A DNA stretch of 42,137 bases from Myxococcota bacterium (lineage in GTDB: Bacteria; Myxococcota_C; UBA6777): NCBI GenBank assembly GCA_963169055.1, contig CAUJFU010000113.1, forward strand, positions 1-42,137, given 5' to 3'. A model generated the notes under the pieces. It was not told the origin of the DNA. It ran no database searches and saw only the letters and a program-made list of their open reading frames with translations. Below are positions 8,497 through 16,725 of the stretch, in pieces. Every line of letters starts with the position of its first letter. Within the stretch, counting starts at the first letter, position 1. A program made the position numbers and the translations under genes.

Positions 8497-9630
8497 TCAG
8501 GGTTTTTGAAGTATTTGACGGTAGTCATTGCCGCGAACAAAAAAGATGCGGCACATCTCATGGAGGCGGGAATAGATGCGATCACCGACGCGATCACGAA
8601 GTGTATCGCGGCTGAGGAATTCTTCGCTGTCGATGTGTCCACGCCCTCGGCTGCGTTCACGCAGGGTGGTTTCAGGATCGAGCGTGTAGTTGGTGGTGAT
8701 CAGCGTGGTGCGACCAGCGTTGTAGCGGCAAGAGATCAAAGTGTCGATGATGCCGAGTTCCCACTTGCTATTGCGGCCTTTGCCGAGATCATCGAGCAAA
8801 AGGACATCGATATCGATCAGCGGTTGAAGGATGTGCTGTTCGGGGATATCGCGGGTGTAGCCGTCGCGCATATCCGAAAGCAAAAGTCCAAAGTCTTGGA
8901 AACGACAAGCGATCCCGCGTTCGAGGATCAAGTTGCGCAAAAAGCCGACCATCAGGTGCGTTTTGCCAACACCGGGCGACCCCATCAACAAAACGCCCGC
9001 ATCACCCGGCTTGAAAGAGCGATTGGTGGTCGGATCGTAATAAAGTTTGTAAAAGTGAGCGCGGGCTTTGGCTTGGCTGTCGTCGTTTGGGGCGAAGGCA
9101 TCGAGCGTTTTGTCTGCAAAACGCGACGGGATATGCGCCGCACGATAAAGCTCCATCCGTCGGGCGAGTTTGCGACAATCACAGGTCTTCCACGCACGGT
9201 TGCCGCTTTCAAGTGAGATCATGCTGCCCCCCTCTCCGTTGCATTGGGGGCAGATCTCCGTTTGGCAGCTACAGAGCTTGACATCTGCTTGGGATTCGGC
9301 AGCAAACGTCAAGTAGCCTTTCCATTCGCAACGTGGGCAGTTTCCAAAGAATTTGTTTTCTTCGACGGGCTTTTGTGCGGGACTGGCTTTGACGCTGACG
9401 CGGTAAAAGCTCGTGGGTTGTCCTTGAACACGTGCGCGAGGAAGCTCACGCGAAGCTTCCGCGATCTGAGGCTCATCAGAGGCCGATGGTTCGGCGTTTT
9501 TTGGATCGTGCGACGGATCTTCTTTGGTTTCGGGAAACACGATCTGTTGGGGAACGATCTTTTGGTTTGTGCGTGTGCGGTAGGGGCTACGTGCAGGAAG
9601 TTCGTAGCGATTCAAGGGATTGTTGGACAT
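8497..9630 (-). CDS. DnaC/IstB-like AAA+ ATPase with an N-terminal cysteine cluster
   Basis: Cytosolic 377-aa ATPase. ATG 9628-9630 (MSNNPLN) is preferred over a longer frame; GGAG lies about 11 nt upstream. Residues ~1-110 are polar and probably disordered. Residues ~110-180 hold a zinc-ribbon-like set: CPRC, CSC, CPQC, CDC. The AAA+ core follows with Walker A GSPGVGKTH, Walker B VLLLDDLGKG, sensor-1-like TTNY and an arginine-rich C-terminal segment (DRVGDRIYSRLHEMC). This is the DnaC helicase-loader/IstB fold. No transposase lies beside it, so an IS21 helper role is unlikely; a replication or repair loader is more plausible. It lies 120 bp downstream of the duplicated-domain membrane protein and on the same strand, but the function of that pairing is unknown. 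Confidence 0.88.
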   Translation of the reverse strand: MSNNPLNRYELPARSPYRTRTNQKIVPQQIVFPETKEDPSHDPKNAEPSASDEPQIAEASRELPRARVQGQPTSFYRVSVKASPAQKPVEENKFFGNCPRCEWKGYLTFAAESQADVKLCSCQTEICPQCNGEGGSMISLESGNRAWKTCDCRKLARRMELYRAAHIPSRFADKTLDAFAPNDDSQAKARAHFYKLYYDPTTNRSFKPGDAGVLLMGSPGVGKTHLMVGFLRNLILERGIACRFQDFGLLLSDMRDGYTRDIPEQHILQPLIDIDVLLLDDLGKGRNSKWELGIIDTLISCRYNAGRTTLITTNYTLDPETTLRERSRGRGHIDSEEFLSRDTLRDRVGDRIYSRLHEMCRIFFVRGNDYRQILQKP

Positions 9631-9750
9631 CGTGGTCGGTCTCCATACGCGACCCCCAAAGTATCGCCGCCGATCAGGGGTGTCAAAGGGAGGCGGGAGA
9701 GAAATGTGACAATCCGAAGACAAGACGGGGAGTTGAGCGAAAAGGCCGAA

Positions 9751-11403
9751 TTATGCGGGAGAATGGCGTCGGAAGGCGGCGAAGAGGAAAACCGCCCCGA
9801 TGGCTGCGAGAAGCAAAGAAAGCGTGATAGGGATCACTTGGGAAGGCGGAGGCGGGAGTTCTTCGCCCACGCGCAGGATCATGCTGTGTTCGGGGAAACG
9901 CACGCCTAGTTTTTGAAGGGCAGGGATCTTGTTGACGTTGATATTTTCGCCGGGTAATTCGAGTTCAAGCGGCCCTGATGGACGCAAACGCAAGGTCTTG
10001 AGAAGACCTGTGTAGGTGCGCGCTGCGGGGGCGTGATTCGGATCTTGGAGGTCGTCTTGCCAAACGGGTAAGCGCGTTGTGCGGTCGGGTTCTTCGGGGT
10101 TTGTGACCACATCCTTCCATTCTTTTAAGATCTGCGATGCTTGTACAGGCGCAAGGATCAAAAGCTGGCGATGTTCGCGATCCGCAAATAACGCATAGGG
10201 TTCGACTTTTTGGGTCTTTGGATCTTGGACGGAGATGATCGCAAAAGTCATCCGATCAGGTCGCACGGCGATCTGTGCGATCCGAGGCGATGTGATGATC
10301 TTGTTCGAGACTTCGGCGGCTTGCGTGATCTGAGGAGAGGATGGTGCTGGAGTTCCGCCTGAAAAAAACAGCGCATAACCGAGCCACAAAAGACCGAACA
10401 AGAGGAGCGATCCACCCGACGCCACCATCCCAAGATGCGGACCCGTTGCAAGCGGAGCCGCCACTTCCTCCTCGATATCGTCTTCCCACGCTTCGGGCGC
10501 AGGGATCGATGGCGGAGTGGTTCGTACAGAAGAAGAGGCCGACACTTTTTTCCCGACAGGCTGCGCAGTTCGAGCAGAAGAATCCGACAACAACCCCGAA
10601 TCATCGGTCTTTGTAGTCGAAGACGCCAACGAGTCAGGGGCTGCTTTGGTGGGTGGCTCTGCTTTGGTGGGTGGCTCTGCTTTGGTGGGTGGCTCTGCTT
10701 TGATTGGAGGGACTACTTTGGGGGATGGCTCCGATTTGCTAGATGGGGCTGCTTTGGCTGATGGCTCTGCTTTGCTAGATGGGGCTGATTTGGTGGGTTT
10801 GTTGCTGCGTTGTTGTGCAAACAAGGTGAGGATGCGAGATTCCTCACAAGGTCGGATCTGCATAAACCCCAGATCGACGAGAAGATCGCGAAGATCGGCG
10901 GGAGGTGCAAACATGACTTCGAGGACAAAAGAAGGCTGTTTTTTGGGATAACGCTTACGAAAGGCGGAAGACGTGGTGTAGGCGATGGCGGTCTGGACGC
11001 GCTCACGGAGTTGGCGCATCAAAAAAGGGTCGGCCTCCCAATCCAAGGGTTGGATCAAGATGATCTCTGCGAGCGTACCGCTTTCTTGGACGCGATCGAT
11101 GGCGGCGGGAGGGCCTTCTTCTTCGGGATCAAAGGGTCGAAGTTCGATGCCCTCGGTGACCAACCAACGGCGGATCTCAGGGGGAGGAGCGAACATGGTT
11201 TCGAGGATGATCTGTGCGGAGTGTGCGCGATGTTGGATGCGAAACTGCGGATCGGCGAGCTGTTCTTGCTGCTTTGAGACCCGCTCTCGCAGAGATTTGA
11301 CAAGCCTAGGATCCGTCTCCCACTCTTTGGGTTGGAGAAAGACAAGCTCAATTCCACCGTCTTGTGCGCGCTGAATACGATCGGCTTGGGCATTGGAGGC
11401 CAT
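9751..11403 (-). CDS. Two-TM membrane protein with duplicated N-terminal domain and KAEPPT repeats, family not recognised
   Basis: Predicted 550-aa protein. ATG 11401-11403 follows CGGAG at 7 nt. Residues ~15-90 and ~110-195 are two copies of one domain: IELVFLQPKEWETDP with ETMFAPPPEIRRWLVTEG matches IILIQPLDWEADP with EVMFAPPADLRDLLVDLG. A low-complexity stretch of Lys/Ala/Glu/Pro hexapeptides follows, coded by 18-bp repeats, then a Ser/Thr/acidic linker. A membrane helix lies at about 321-346 (GMVASGGSLLLFGLLWLGY), a folded region follows with probable beta structure, and a second helix at ~520-540 (ITLSLLLAAIGAVFLFAAF) precedes a basic tail. Topology suggests a periplasmic loop with the duplicated domains in the cytosol. 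It lies 26 bp downstream of the next gene in an apparent operon. Function unknown. Confidence 0.85.
   Translation of the reverse strand: MASNAQADRIQRAQDGGIELVFLQPKEWETDPRLVKSLRERVSKQQEQLADPQFRIQHRAHSAQIILETMFAPPPEIRRWLVTEGIELRPFDPEEEGPPAAIDRVQESGTLAEIILIQPLDWEADPFLMRQLRERVQTAIAYTTSSAFRKRYPKKQPSFVLEVMFAPPADLRDLLVDLGFMQIRPCEESRILTLFAQQRSNKPTKSAPSSKAEPSAKAAPSSKSEPSPKVVPPIKAEPPTKAEPPTKAEPPTKAAPDSLASSTTKTDDSGLLSDSSARTAQPVGKKVSASSSVRTTPPSIPAPEAWEDDIEEEVAAPLATGPHLGMVASGGSLLLFGLLWLGYALFFSGGTPAPSSPQITQAAEVSNKIITSPRIAQIAVRPDRMTFAIISVQDPKTQKVEPYALFADREHRQLLILAPVQASQILKEWKDVVTNPEEPDRTTRLPVWQDDLQDPNHAPAARTYTGLLKTLRLRPSGPLELELPGENINVNKIPALQKLGVRFPEHSMILRVGEELPPPPSQVIPITLSLLLAAIGAVFLFAAFRRHSPA
10643..10804 (-). 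repeat. In-frame 18-bp coding repeat array
   Basis: Nine consecutive 18-bp units read on the plus strand as GCTTTGGTGGGTGGCTCT and variants. Units 1-3 (10643-10696) are identical; units 4-9 have drifted. On the coding strand they give hexapeptides such as AEPPTK and AEPSAK, forming a flexible charged linker. The identical units suggest recent slippage or homogenisation. Confidence 0.9.
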
Positions 11404-11429
11404 CACAAACTCCGAATAATAGGGGGGTT

Positions 11430-12254
11430 CTACTGACGCAACTCTTCTTGAAGAACGTGCATTCCTTCGCGCACTTCGCGAAACAACCAAGCGGCTTTGG
11501 AAAAAAACTCGGAAAAGACCTTGTGTTGGCGCTTATGAAGTTCAAGCATCTGCGTGCTTGCGCGTCGAAATGACCTTGAGATCTCGTCATCCCCACGCAG
11601 TGGGCATTGTTTTAACAACACATCCATCCGATGCTGCCAATCACGCGACCAGTCTTGCCAAGCCGCCAGATAATAACGATTCCCCCGACGCACCCGAAAC
11701 CACAAGTTTTTCGATTCTTGTTCCATCTCTTGATCAAGTCTTCGCAGGCGCGCCACACAGGTGCGCAATCGATGAGGAGGCATCACATAGCCCTTGCGTG
11801 CGGTGTTTTCGATGGGGATCCAAACTTGTGGTGGTGCATGAACAGACCGATAGATCGAGACAAAGATCGAGATCACCACCACTCCTGCAAACAGTCCAAA
11901 ACAGATCAACGCCACCAAACGCCCGAACCGTTGTGCTTCTTTCAAAGCGATCTGCTCGGGATCTAGGGATTCTTCGACCTTTTTTTCTTGCCCCGCTTGC
12001 CAAGGGAAATACACCTCTTTGATCGGAGAGGCTGCGCTGTTTTTCGTGGAGGCTGCTTCTTGTGCTGCCTCGGGCGTCGCTTCGGCCCTTTCTTCGAGGG
12101 CTGCTTCGCTGCTTTTTTGGAAAGATGCTTCGCTGCTCTCTTCACGAGCAACAGATCCGCTGTGAAGCGTTAGGGCCGTATTTTCCGCGCCTTCAGCGGT
12201 AGGCCGCTCGGAGGCGTGTGGCGTGGATGGTGTAGACGGCTTTTGTTGCGGCAT
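11430..12254 (-). CDS. Single-pass membrane protein with long charged N-terminal tail, family not recognised
   Basis: Predicted 274-aa protein. ATG 12252-12254 (MPQQKPS) has AGGAG upstream; the longer frame to 12479 runs through intergenic repeats and is not credible. Residues 1-~105 are low complexity, rich in Glu, Ala and Ser with repeated short units (EESSEASFQKSSEAALEE). A single membrane helix lies at about 110-132 (LVALICFGLFAGVVVISIF). The C-terminal ~140 residues are rich in Arg, Gln and Trp and look helical (LRRLDQEMEQESKNLWF, KRQHKVFSEFFSKAAWLF). It is the first gene of a minus-strand operon with the duplicated-domain membrane protein. No family is recognised, and nothing points to an enzyme. 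Confidence 0.75.
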   Translation of the reverse strand: MPQQKPSTPSTPHASERPTAEGAENTALTLHSGSVAREESSEASFQKSSEAALEERAEATPEAAQEAASTKNSAASPIKEVYFPWQAGQEKKVEESLDPEQIALKEAQRFGRLVALICFGLFAGVVVISIFVSIYRSVHAPPQVWIPIENTARKGYVMPPHRLRTCVARLRRLDQEMEQESKNLWFRVRRGNRYYLAAWQDWSRDWQHRMDVLLKQCPLRGDDEISRSFRRASTQMLELHKRQHKVFSEFFSKAAWLFREVREGMHVLQEELRQ

Positions 12255-12605
12255 CGCGTTCGATCTCCTGCATAGAAAACACTTCACCAGAACGAAAAGG
12301 TGGATGGCCCCTGCCTTGCGAAAAAACGCACACAAGCTAACGCAGATCCGAGCCGTTGGGAAGAGCCATCGCAGCCCTCCACGCCACAGAGGATCGGCAT
12401 CGGTCATTGTCGTCGTGTGGTGGACGGCGAAGCGGTCGATGGGAACGCCCCCACACCAGAGAGGATCGGCGTCGGCCATTGTTGTGGGGTGGCCCTCTCA
12501 AAGCCACTCCGCAGCACACGCCCGATTAGCGAGGCGCTGCGTTTGGTAGGGATAGAAGTCCTACAGGGATATCGACGTGATCACGGACGCACAAGATACA
12601 CCCGA
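12255..12605. other. Intergenic region with a 33-bp direct repeat
   Basis: No gene is credible here. Two 33-bp direct repeats beginning AGAGGATCGGC lie at 12388-12420 and 12460-12492 (28 of 33 bases agree, 72-bp period). The 12-mer CCCGATTAGCGA occurs at 12521-12532 and again at 12601-12612, the latter overlapping the stop codon of the phosphoesterase gene. I see no clear terminator. Confidence 0.6.
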
Positions 12606-13775
12606 TTAGCGAAGAGGGCGCATCATCGGGAGTTTCAAGTGAGTTCGGCGATCCGAAGGTTGGCCGTGTAGAAAAGCGATCAGCGCGTTGGGATCGTTGG
12701 GTTTGTCAGGCGGATACCAAAAGGCATCTTGGCGGGCAGCTTGCGCGATCTGCGCGATCAAGACAGGCCAAGGCAGCCCGAGCGAATAGATCTGCAAGAG
12801 GTGGCCGCTCGCATCAAGATCGAGGATGCGGATCTGCGAAGGGTAGCTACACGCGCCCGAAGTGACGATCTCCGTCACCGGCCACGAGGGATGCTTTTGA
12901 ACACGTTGGATATGGTGATGCCCCGTCAGAACCAAAGGAACTTGATAATCCACCATCAACTGGAGGATGGCGTCTGCGTTGTCCGTATGAAAGTTTCGCC
13001 ACAGATGCCCTGAATCCTCGCGATTTGCGGGGTGATGGGGGATCAGCGTGTGGTGGATCATCAAAAAGATCTGCTTCTTGCCTGCGTGGCGTTGTAGCGT
13101 CTGCTTGAGCCACGCAACTTGCGCATCATCCACACGGCCATTCCATGTACTACGCAACGCGCCATCTGGCGTGTCCGAGCTATTCAGGCCGATCACCATC
13201 AGACCGTTCGTCACTTCGTGCGCATAATACGGCAAAGCGCTGTCGTATCCGCCGATCCTGCCGCGATACGCCGCAACCACCTCTGGGACGCCCCAATTTT
13301 CTTTGGGCATCCACACTTTCTGCACGTCGTGATTGCCGGGAACGACGAGCGTTGGAAACGGCAGAGCCTTCAACATCCGCAACATCGCAGCATGGTTCCA
13401 AGGCTCCGAATCTCGTGTCATATCCCCCGGCAACAACAACAAATCAACCTTTCGCCCCGTCAATCGGCCCATTTGATGCAGCGTTCGTAGGTGATGCCCC
13501 ACGATCCAAGGCGCAAACCGCAGCGCTTTAAAATCCAAACTCTGATCGCGCAACGCAAAGTGTGGATCGGTCATCACCCCGATCCGATAACGCACTTTTT
13601 TGGGATCGACCTGCATCAACGCTTGAAGATCATCTGCCAAAGCCAACCCCTCCGTCGATGGAAGACCCCGTCCTGCCGGGCGAGTCGTCTGTCCCCAGAC
13701 TTCTCCACCCATCCCCCCAACCGCCCCTGTCACCGCTCCCCACAAAACGTTCCGCAAAAACTCCCGACGTTCCAT
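12606..13775 (-). CDS. Tat-exported calcineurin-like metallophosphoesterase
   Basis: Predicted 389-aa periplasmic phosphoesterase. ATG 13773-13775 is chosen because it opens with a twin-arginine signal (MERREFLRNVLWGAVTGAVG), and AAGGAG lies 11 nt upstream. All metal-binding motifs of the family are visible in order: TDPH, GDMTRD, PGNHD, MIHH and GHHH. This pattern fits cyclic-nucleotide or phospholipid phosphodiesterases of the CpdA/Icc-like group, but the signal argues for a periplasmic substrate. It starts 23 bp after the stop of the TrmN6-like gene, so the two are probably co-transcribed. The native substrate cannot be told from the sequence. Confidence 0.88.
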   Translation of the reverse strand: MERREFLRNVLWGAVTGAVGGMGGEVWGQTTRPAGRGLPSTEGLALADDLQALMQVDPKKVRYRIGVMTDPHFALRDQSLDFKALRFAPWIVGHHLRTLHQMGRLTGRKVDLLLLPGDMTRDSEPWNHAAMLRMLKALPFPTLVVPGNHDVQKVWMPKENWGVPEVVAAYRGRIGGYDSALPYYAHEVTNGLMVIGLNSSDTPDGALRSTWNGRVDDAQVAWLKQTLQRHAGKKQIFLMIHHTLIPHHPANREDSGHLWRNFHTDNADAILQLMVDYQVPLVLTGHHHIQRVQKHPSWPVTEIVTSGACSYPSQIRILDLDASGHLLQIYSLGLPWPVLIAQIAQAARQDAFWYPPDKPNDPNALIAFLHGQPSDRRTHLKLPMMRPLR

Positions 13776-13798
13776 CACTTCCGACGCTCCTTGTGGAT

Positions 13799-14665
13799 TC
13801 ACCACCCAAGCCAAGCCCACGGATCACCCCGTAGCAACGCCTCGATCGTTTGGGTATACACACGATGCTCACGATACAACACACAACGCGAAAAAGTCGG
13901 AGATTGTGCCGATCTCTGCGCCCCCGCAGCCTCCGAAGAAGCATCCACCGCCTCACCCGAAACACCGACACAAGCCTCGATCAAGACCAATTCTGCGGGG
14001 GCCTCTTCAAAGGGATGCACCGAACGGATATGCGAAACGTTCCATCCAAGGCAATCAAAAACGCGCAGCAGCCGAGCCGATTGCTTTGCAGGAAACACCC
14101 ACAACGACACCCCCCCTACACACAACATCGACTTTGCGGTCGCAACGATATCTGCAAGCTCTCCGTGAATCTCGTGGCGCGCCGCAGCACGCTCAGGATG
14201 ACGGCTGACATCCCCCGCTGCCACGGGCTGATACGGTGGATTGCAGGTGAGCAGATCGACCGATCGTGCAGGCCGCCATGCGCGCAGATCTGTATGCACG
14301 AGGGAGATCACTCCGTCACGCTGATTGGCCCGTAGATTCGCCCGCGCCAAAGAGATCATCGACGCCTGCACCTCTACCGCCGACCACCCTTCAAAGATCC
14401 CCAACATCTGCAAGGGACGGGCTTCTGCAACACGATCTGCGAGATGCAACGCTGCCAACGGCACCACACCGCTCCCCGCACAAAGATCGACCGCACAAAT
14501 CGACCGATGGATGCGGTTTTGCAACAACAACGCTCGTTCCACAGCAAATGCCGCCAACAACACCGCATCGATCGAAAAGCGATACCCTTTTTGATGCTGA
14601 AAGATCGTCACAGCGCGGCCAAAGATCCCATCCTCCGAGATCGGCCAATCTTCATACAACGGCAC
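13799..14665 (-). CDS. TrmN6-like N6-adenine methyltransferase (tRNA1Val A37 type)
   Basis: SAM-dependent methyltransferase of the YfiC/TrmN6 family, which modifies A37 of tRNA-Val. Visible motifs are the family entry HQKGYRFSIDAVLLAAF, SAM motif I VDLCAGSGVVPLAAL and catalytic NPPY in LLTCNPPYQP. The start is uncertain: the frame is open to a TTG at 14776, but that TTG lies in a probable -35 box. GTG 14663-14665 (MPLYEDWP, with GAGGTGATG upstream) gives 288 aa, closer to the family's usual ~245. The C-terminal ~60 residues (VSGEAVDASSEAAGAQ onward) are an unusual Ala/Ser-rich insert before a conserved-looking end. The target adenine is inferred from the family only. Confidence 0.82.
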   Translation of the reverse strand: MPLYEDWPISEDGIFGRAVTIFQHQKGYRFSIDAVLLAAFAVERALLLQNRIHRSICAVDLCAGSGVVPLAALHLADRVAEARPLQMLGIFEGWSAVEVQASMISLARANLRANQRDGVISLVHTDLRAWRPARSVDLLTCNPPYQPVAAGDVSRHPERAAARHEIHGELADIVATAKSMLCVGGVSLWVFPAKQSARLLRVFDCLGWNVSHIRSVHPFEEAPAELVLIEACVGVSGEAVDASSEAAGAQRSAQSPTFSRCVLYREHRVYTQTIEALLRGDPWAWLGW

Positions 14666-14726
14666 AACCAAACCATCACCTCTATGACTTCGGATAAGTC
14701 TTCCGCCAAGAACGGCCTGAACCCTC

Positions 14727-14776
14727 TTGGCGAAGAGCGAAAGATATCCTATAGTCGGCGCGTTCGCAAGCCACAA
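14727..14776. promoter_or_regulatory. Overlapping divergent promoters between trmN6-like and coiled-coil genes
   Basis: Plus strand: TTGGCG (14727-14732), 17 bp, TATAGT (14750-14755), a good match about 100 bp before the ATG at 14857. Minus strand: TTGTGG (14771-14776), 17 bp, TATAGG (14748-14753). The two -10 boxes overlap at CCTATAGT, so the promoters would exclude each other. Confidence 0.55.
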
Positions 14777-14856
14777 GTGGCGGATGGAAGCGACGCAGCC
14801 AACAAGAAAAGACGTGTCACGACACCGACGATAGATACGAGAGGATCAAAAGAAAG

Positions 14857-15360
14857 ATGTTCCAGCGCTTTGTTTGTCTAACGGCCCTATTCCTCGGCCT
14901 GCTCGCATCCCTCTCTCAAACACACGCCAACGAACCCTACACCAAAGAAGAACGCAACCTCTCGAAACCACCGCCTGCACGCATTCAAGACAAACGCCTG
15001 AAACGCGTCTACCAAACGCTCGCCAAACAATACAAGCATATCTACGGATATGCCGCACAAGACGGCTACTTGATGCCCAACGAGATCCAAGAACTCGGCT
15101 TCCAGCGCCGCTTGATCCGCCGCATCATCGATATCGACGAAAACTACGCACAGATCCGCAAAGAACTTCAAAGCCTCCATCAAAAAGCGCGGACACTTCG
15201 CCGTCGCCGAAAAGCACTTGACGAGGCCGATCAAAAGCGACAAACCGAACTGCTCTCCAAACAAGAACACGTCGAACAAATGATCCGCCGCTTTGCTTGC
15301 CGACACGACGCGCAGTACAAACAACGCAACCCCAAACATTGCCCCAAGATCACCATCTAA
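14857..15360 (+). CDS. Secreted coiled-coil protein, family not recognised
   Basis: Predicted 167-aa exported protein. The signal peptide (MFQRFVCLTALFLGLLASLS) ends near QTHA/NEPY. The mature part is highly charged, and residues ~85-140 form a likely coiled coil (QIRKELQSLHQKARTLRRRR, then LDEADQKRQTELLSKQEHVE). Two cysteines near the C-terminus (FACRHDAQYK, NPKHCPK) could pair. A strong promoter-like site lies about 100 bp upstream. No family is recognised; a periplasmic structural or adaptor role is only a guess. Confidence 0.75.
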   Translation: MFQRFVCLTALFLGLLASLSQTHANEPYTKEERNLSKPPPARIQDKRLKRVYQTLAKQYKHIYGYAAQDGYLMPNEIQELGFQRRLIRRIIDIDENYAQIRKELQSLHQKARTLRRRRKALDEADQKRQTELLSKQEHVEQMIRRFACRHDAQYKQRNPKHCPKITI

Positions 15361-15480
15361 CACGGCACGCACAAAGCCCGACACAACAAAGATTCGCAAG
15401 TTGCCCGAGTGGCAGAAACATAGAGCGCACCCAACACCTCTCAACACGGCGCGGTGCGCCTCAACAACGCACAGGATCGC

Positions 15481-16581
15481 ATGGCTCACTCTCCTCCCAA
15501 GACCCCGCCACCGCCATCAACCCCCAGCGCCCACCCTGCTCAAAGCGCTCCGCTCCCTTCTGCACCTTCCATCTTTCCTGTTCCGCCTTCCACCTTTCCC
15601 GCTCCGCCTTCCACCTTTCCTGTTCTACCTTCAGCCCCTCCACCTCCTCCCCTCGTTTCTCCCCCGCCCTCCAACCGTTCCGTTTCGCCTCAATCGCCCG
15701 ATCCGCGCCTTTCGGCTCGGCTTGGTTTTGGTGCGGTCGCTGATCCACACAGCGACTTTTACCAGATGCTCGGCATCGAAACACGCGCATCCATCGCCGA
15801 GATCGACGAAGCCCTCCGCTCTGGCGTTCGTTGGTGGAATGGACAACAAGCCAACCCCAAATACCGACACCTTGCCCCCGAAGCTCTCGCAAGACTGCGT
15901 GAAGCTCGTGAAACCTTGCTCGATCCGATGCGCCGTCAAAATTATGACCGCTCGATCCAAGCCTTTCGCCATGCGCACCGCGAAGCCCGCTGGCAGCCGA
16001 TCCGCGATCTGATGGATGTCCTGTTCCTCAAACCCCCCGCCACCGCCGCCCAAGAAGACCTGCTGATCCGCTACGCACACAAACGCGGGCTAGACGACGA
16101 AGAGATCGAACGGCTTATCCAAGAAGAATTTCTGCGCCGTAGCCTCACCCGCCCCCTCCGCGTCGTTCCGAACGCCCTCCCCCAACACCCTCCACACGTC
16201 CGTTTCGGTTATCGCCTATCCATCGCAATGATCGGACTTTCAGCTTTCGGGTTGTTCGCCATGTCACTCTTTGATCTTTCCCGACCTGCCGTGCTTTTGA
16301 TGCTTCCTCTGCTCAACAACCTCCGCCTGCTCGTGCGCGGATTGCACCTGCCCGAACGCACCGAAAAAGACCAGCCCAACGCATGGGATTGGATGGTCGG
16401 GATCACCGTCCTTGGAGGCTCGACGCTCGCCGCTCTCTTCGATGCGTGGCGCTCCACTCTATTTCCTTTGGGCGCAAGCCTCTCTGTGCTGATCTGGTTG
16501 ACTTGGCTGCAAGTTGTGTTGTTATGGCGCAAAACGCCGTTGCGCCCTGAAGATCCCCTCGCCCCCTCTCTCGACGAATAA
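15481..16581 (+). CDS. Membrane protein with degenerate J-like domain and Pro-rich N-terminus
   Basis: Predicted 366-aa protein. ATG 15481 with AGGA upstream is preferred over the GTG at 15454. Residues 1-~80 are almost entirely Pro/Ser/Phe repeats (PPSTFPAPPSTFP). Residues ~95-160 look like a DnaJ J-domain: DFYQMLGIETRASIAEID at the start and LREARETLLDPMRRQNYD at the end. The HPD loop needed to stimulate DnaK is missing, with QQANPKYRH in its place. A polar region (165-235) is followed by four or so hydrophobic segments (LSIAMIGLSAFGLFAMSLF, VLLMLPLLNNLRLLV, GITVLGGSTLAALF, LSVLIWLTWLQVVLLW). It resembles membrane-anchored J-like proteins of unknown role. Confidence 0.78.
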   Translation: MAHSPPKTPPPPSTPSAHPAQSAPLPSAPSIFPVPPSTFPAPPSTFPVLPSAPPPPPLVSPPPSNRSVSPQSPDPRLSARLGFGAVADPHSDFYQMLGIETRASIAEIDEALRSGVRWWNGQQANPKYRHLAPEALARLREARETLLDPMRRQNYDRSIQAFRHAHREARWQPIRDLMDVLFLKPPATAAQEDLLIRYAHKRGLDDEEIERLIQEEFLRRSLTRPLRVVPNALPQHPPHVRFGYRLSIAMIGLSAFGLFAMSLFDLSRPAVLLMLPLLNNLRLLVRGLHLPERTEKDQPNAWDWMVGITVLGGSTLAALFDAWRSTLFPLGASLSVLIWLTWLQVVLLWRKTPLRPEDPLAPSLDE

Positions 16582-16725
16582 GTGACGTGTTGTGACCACA
16601 AGCCGCGCTACAACCAAGCCGTTCACGGGCGGAGGTATCCGCGCAACAGACCTCTCCTCTTTTCCACCATCGCCGCCTTGCCCCAAAACAAGCCGGCACA
16701 ACCACTCAACCCAACGAGAGGTGCG

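Noticed and set aside
8497..9630. IS21 transposition helper IstB
   Set aside because: No istA-like transposase and no terminal inverted repeats nearby; the extra cysteine domain also differs from IstB.
10643..10804. Possible CRISPR or minisatellite array
   Set aside because: Units are contiguous without spacers and in frame inside a gene; it is a coding repeat.
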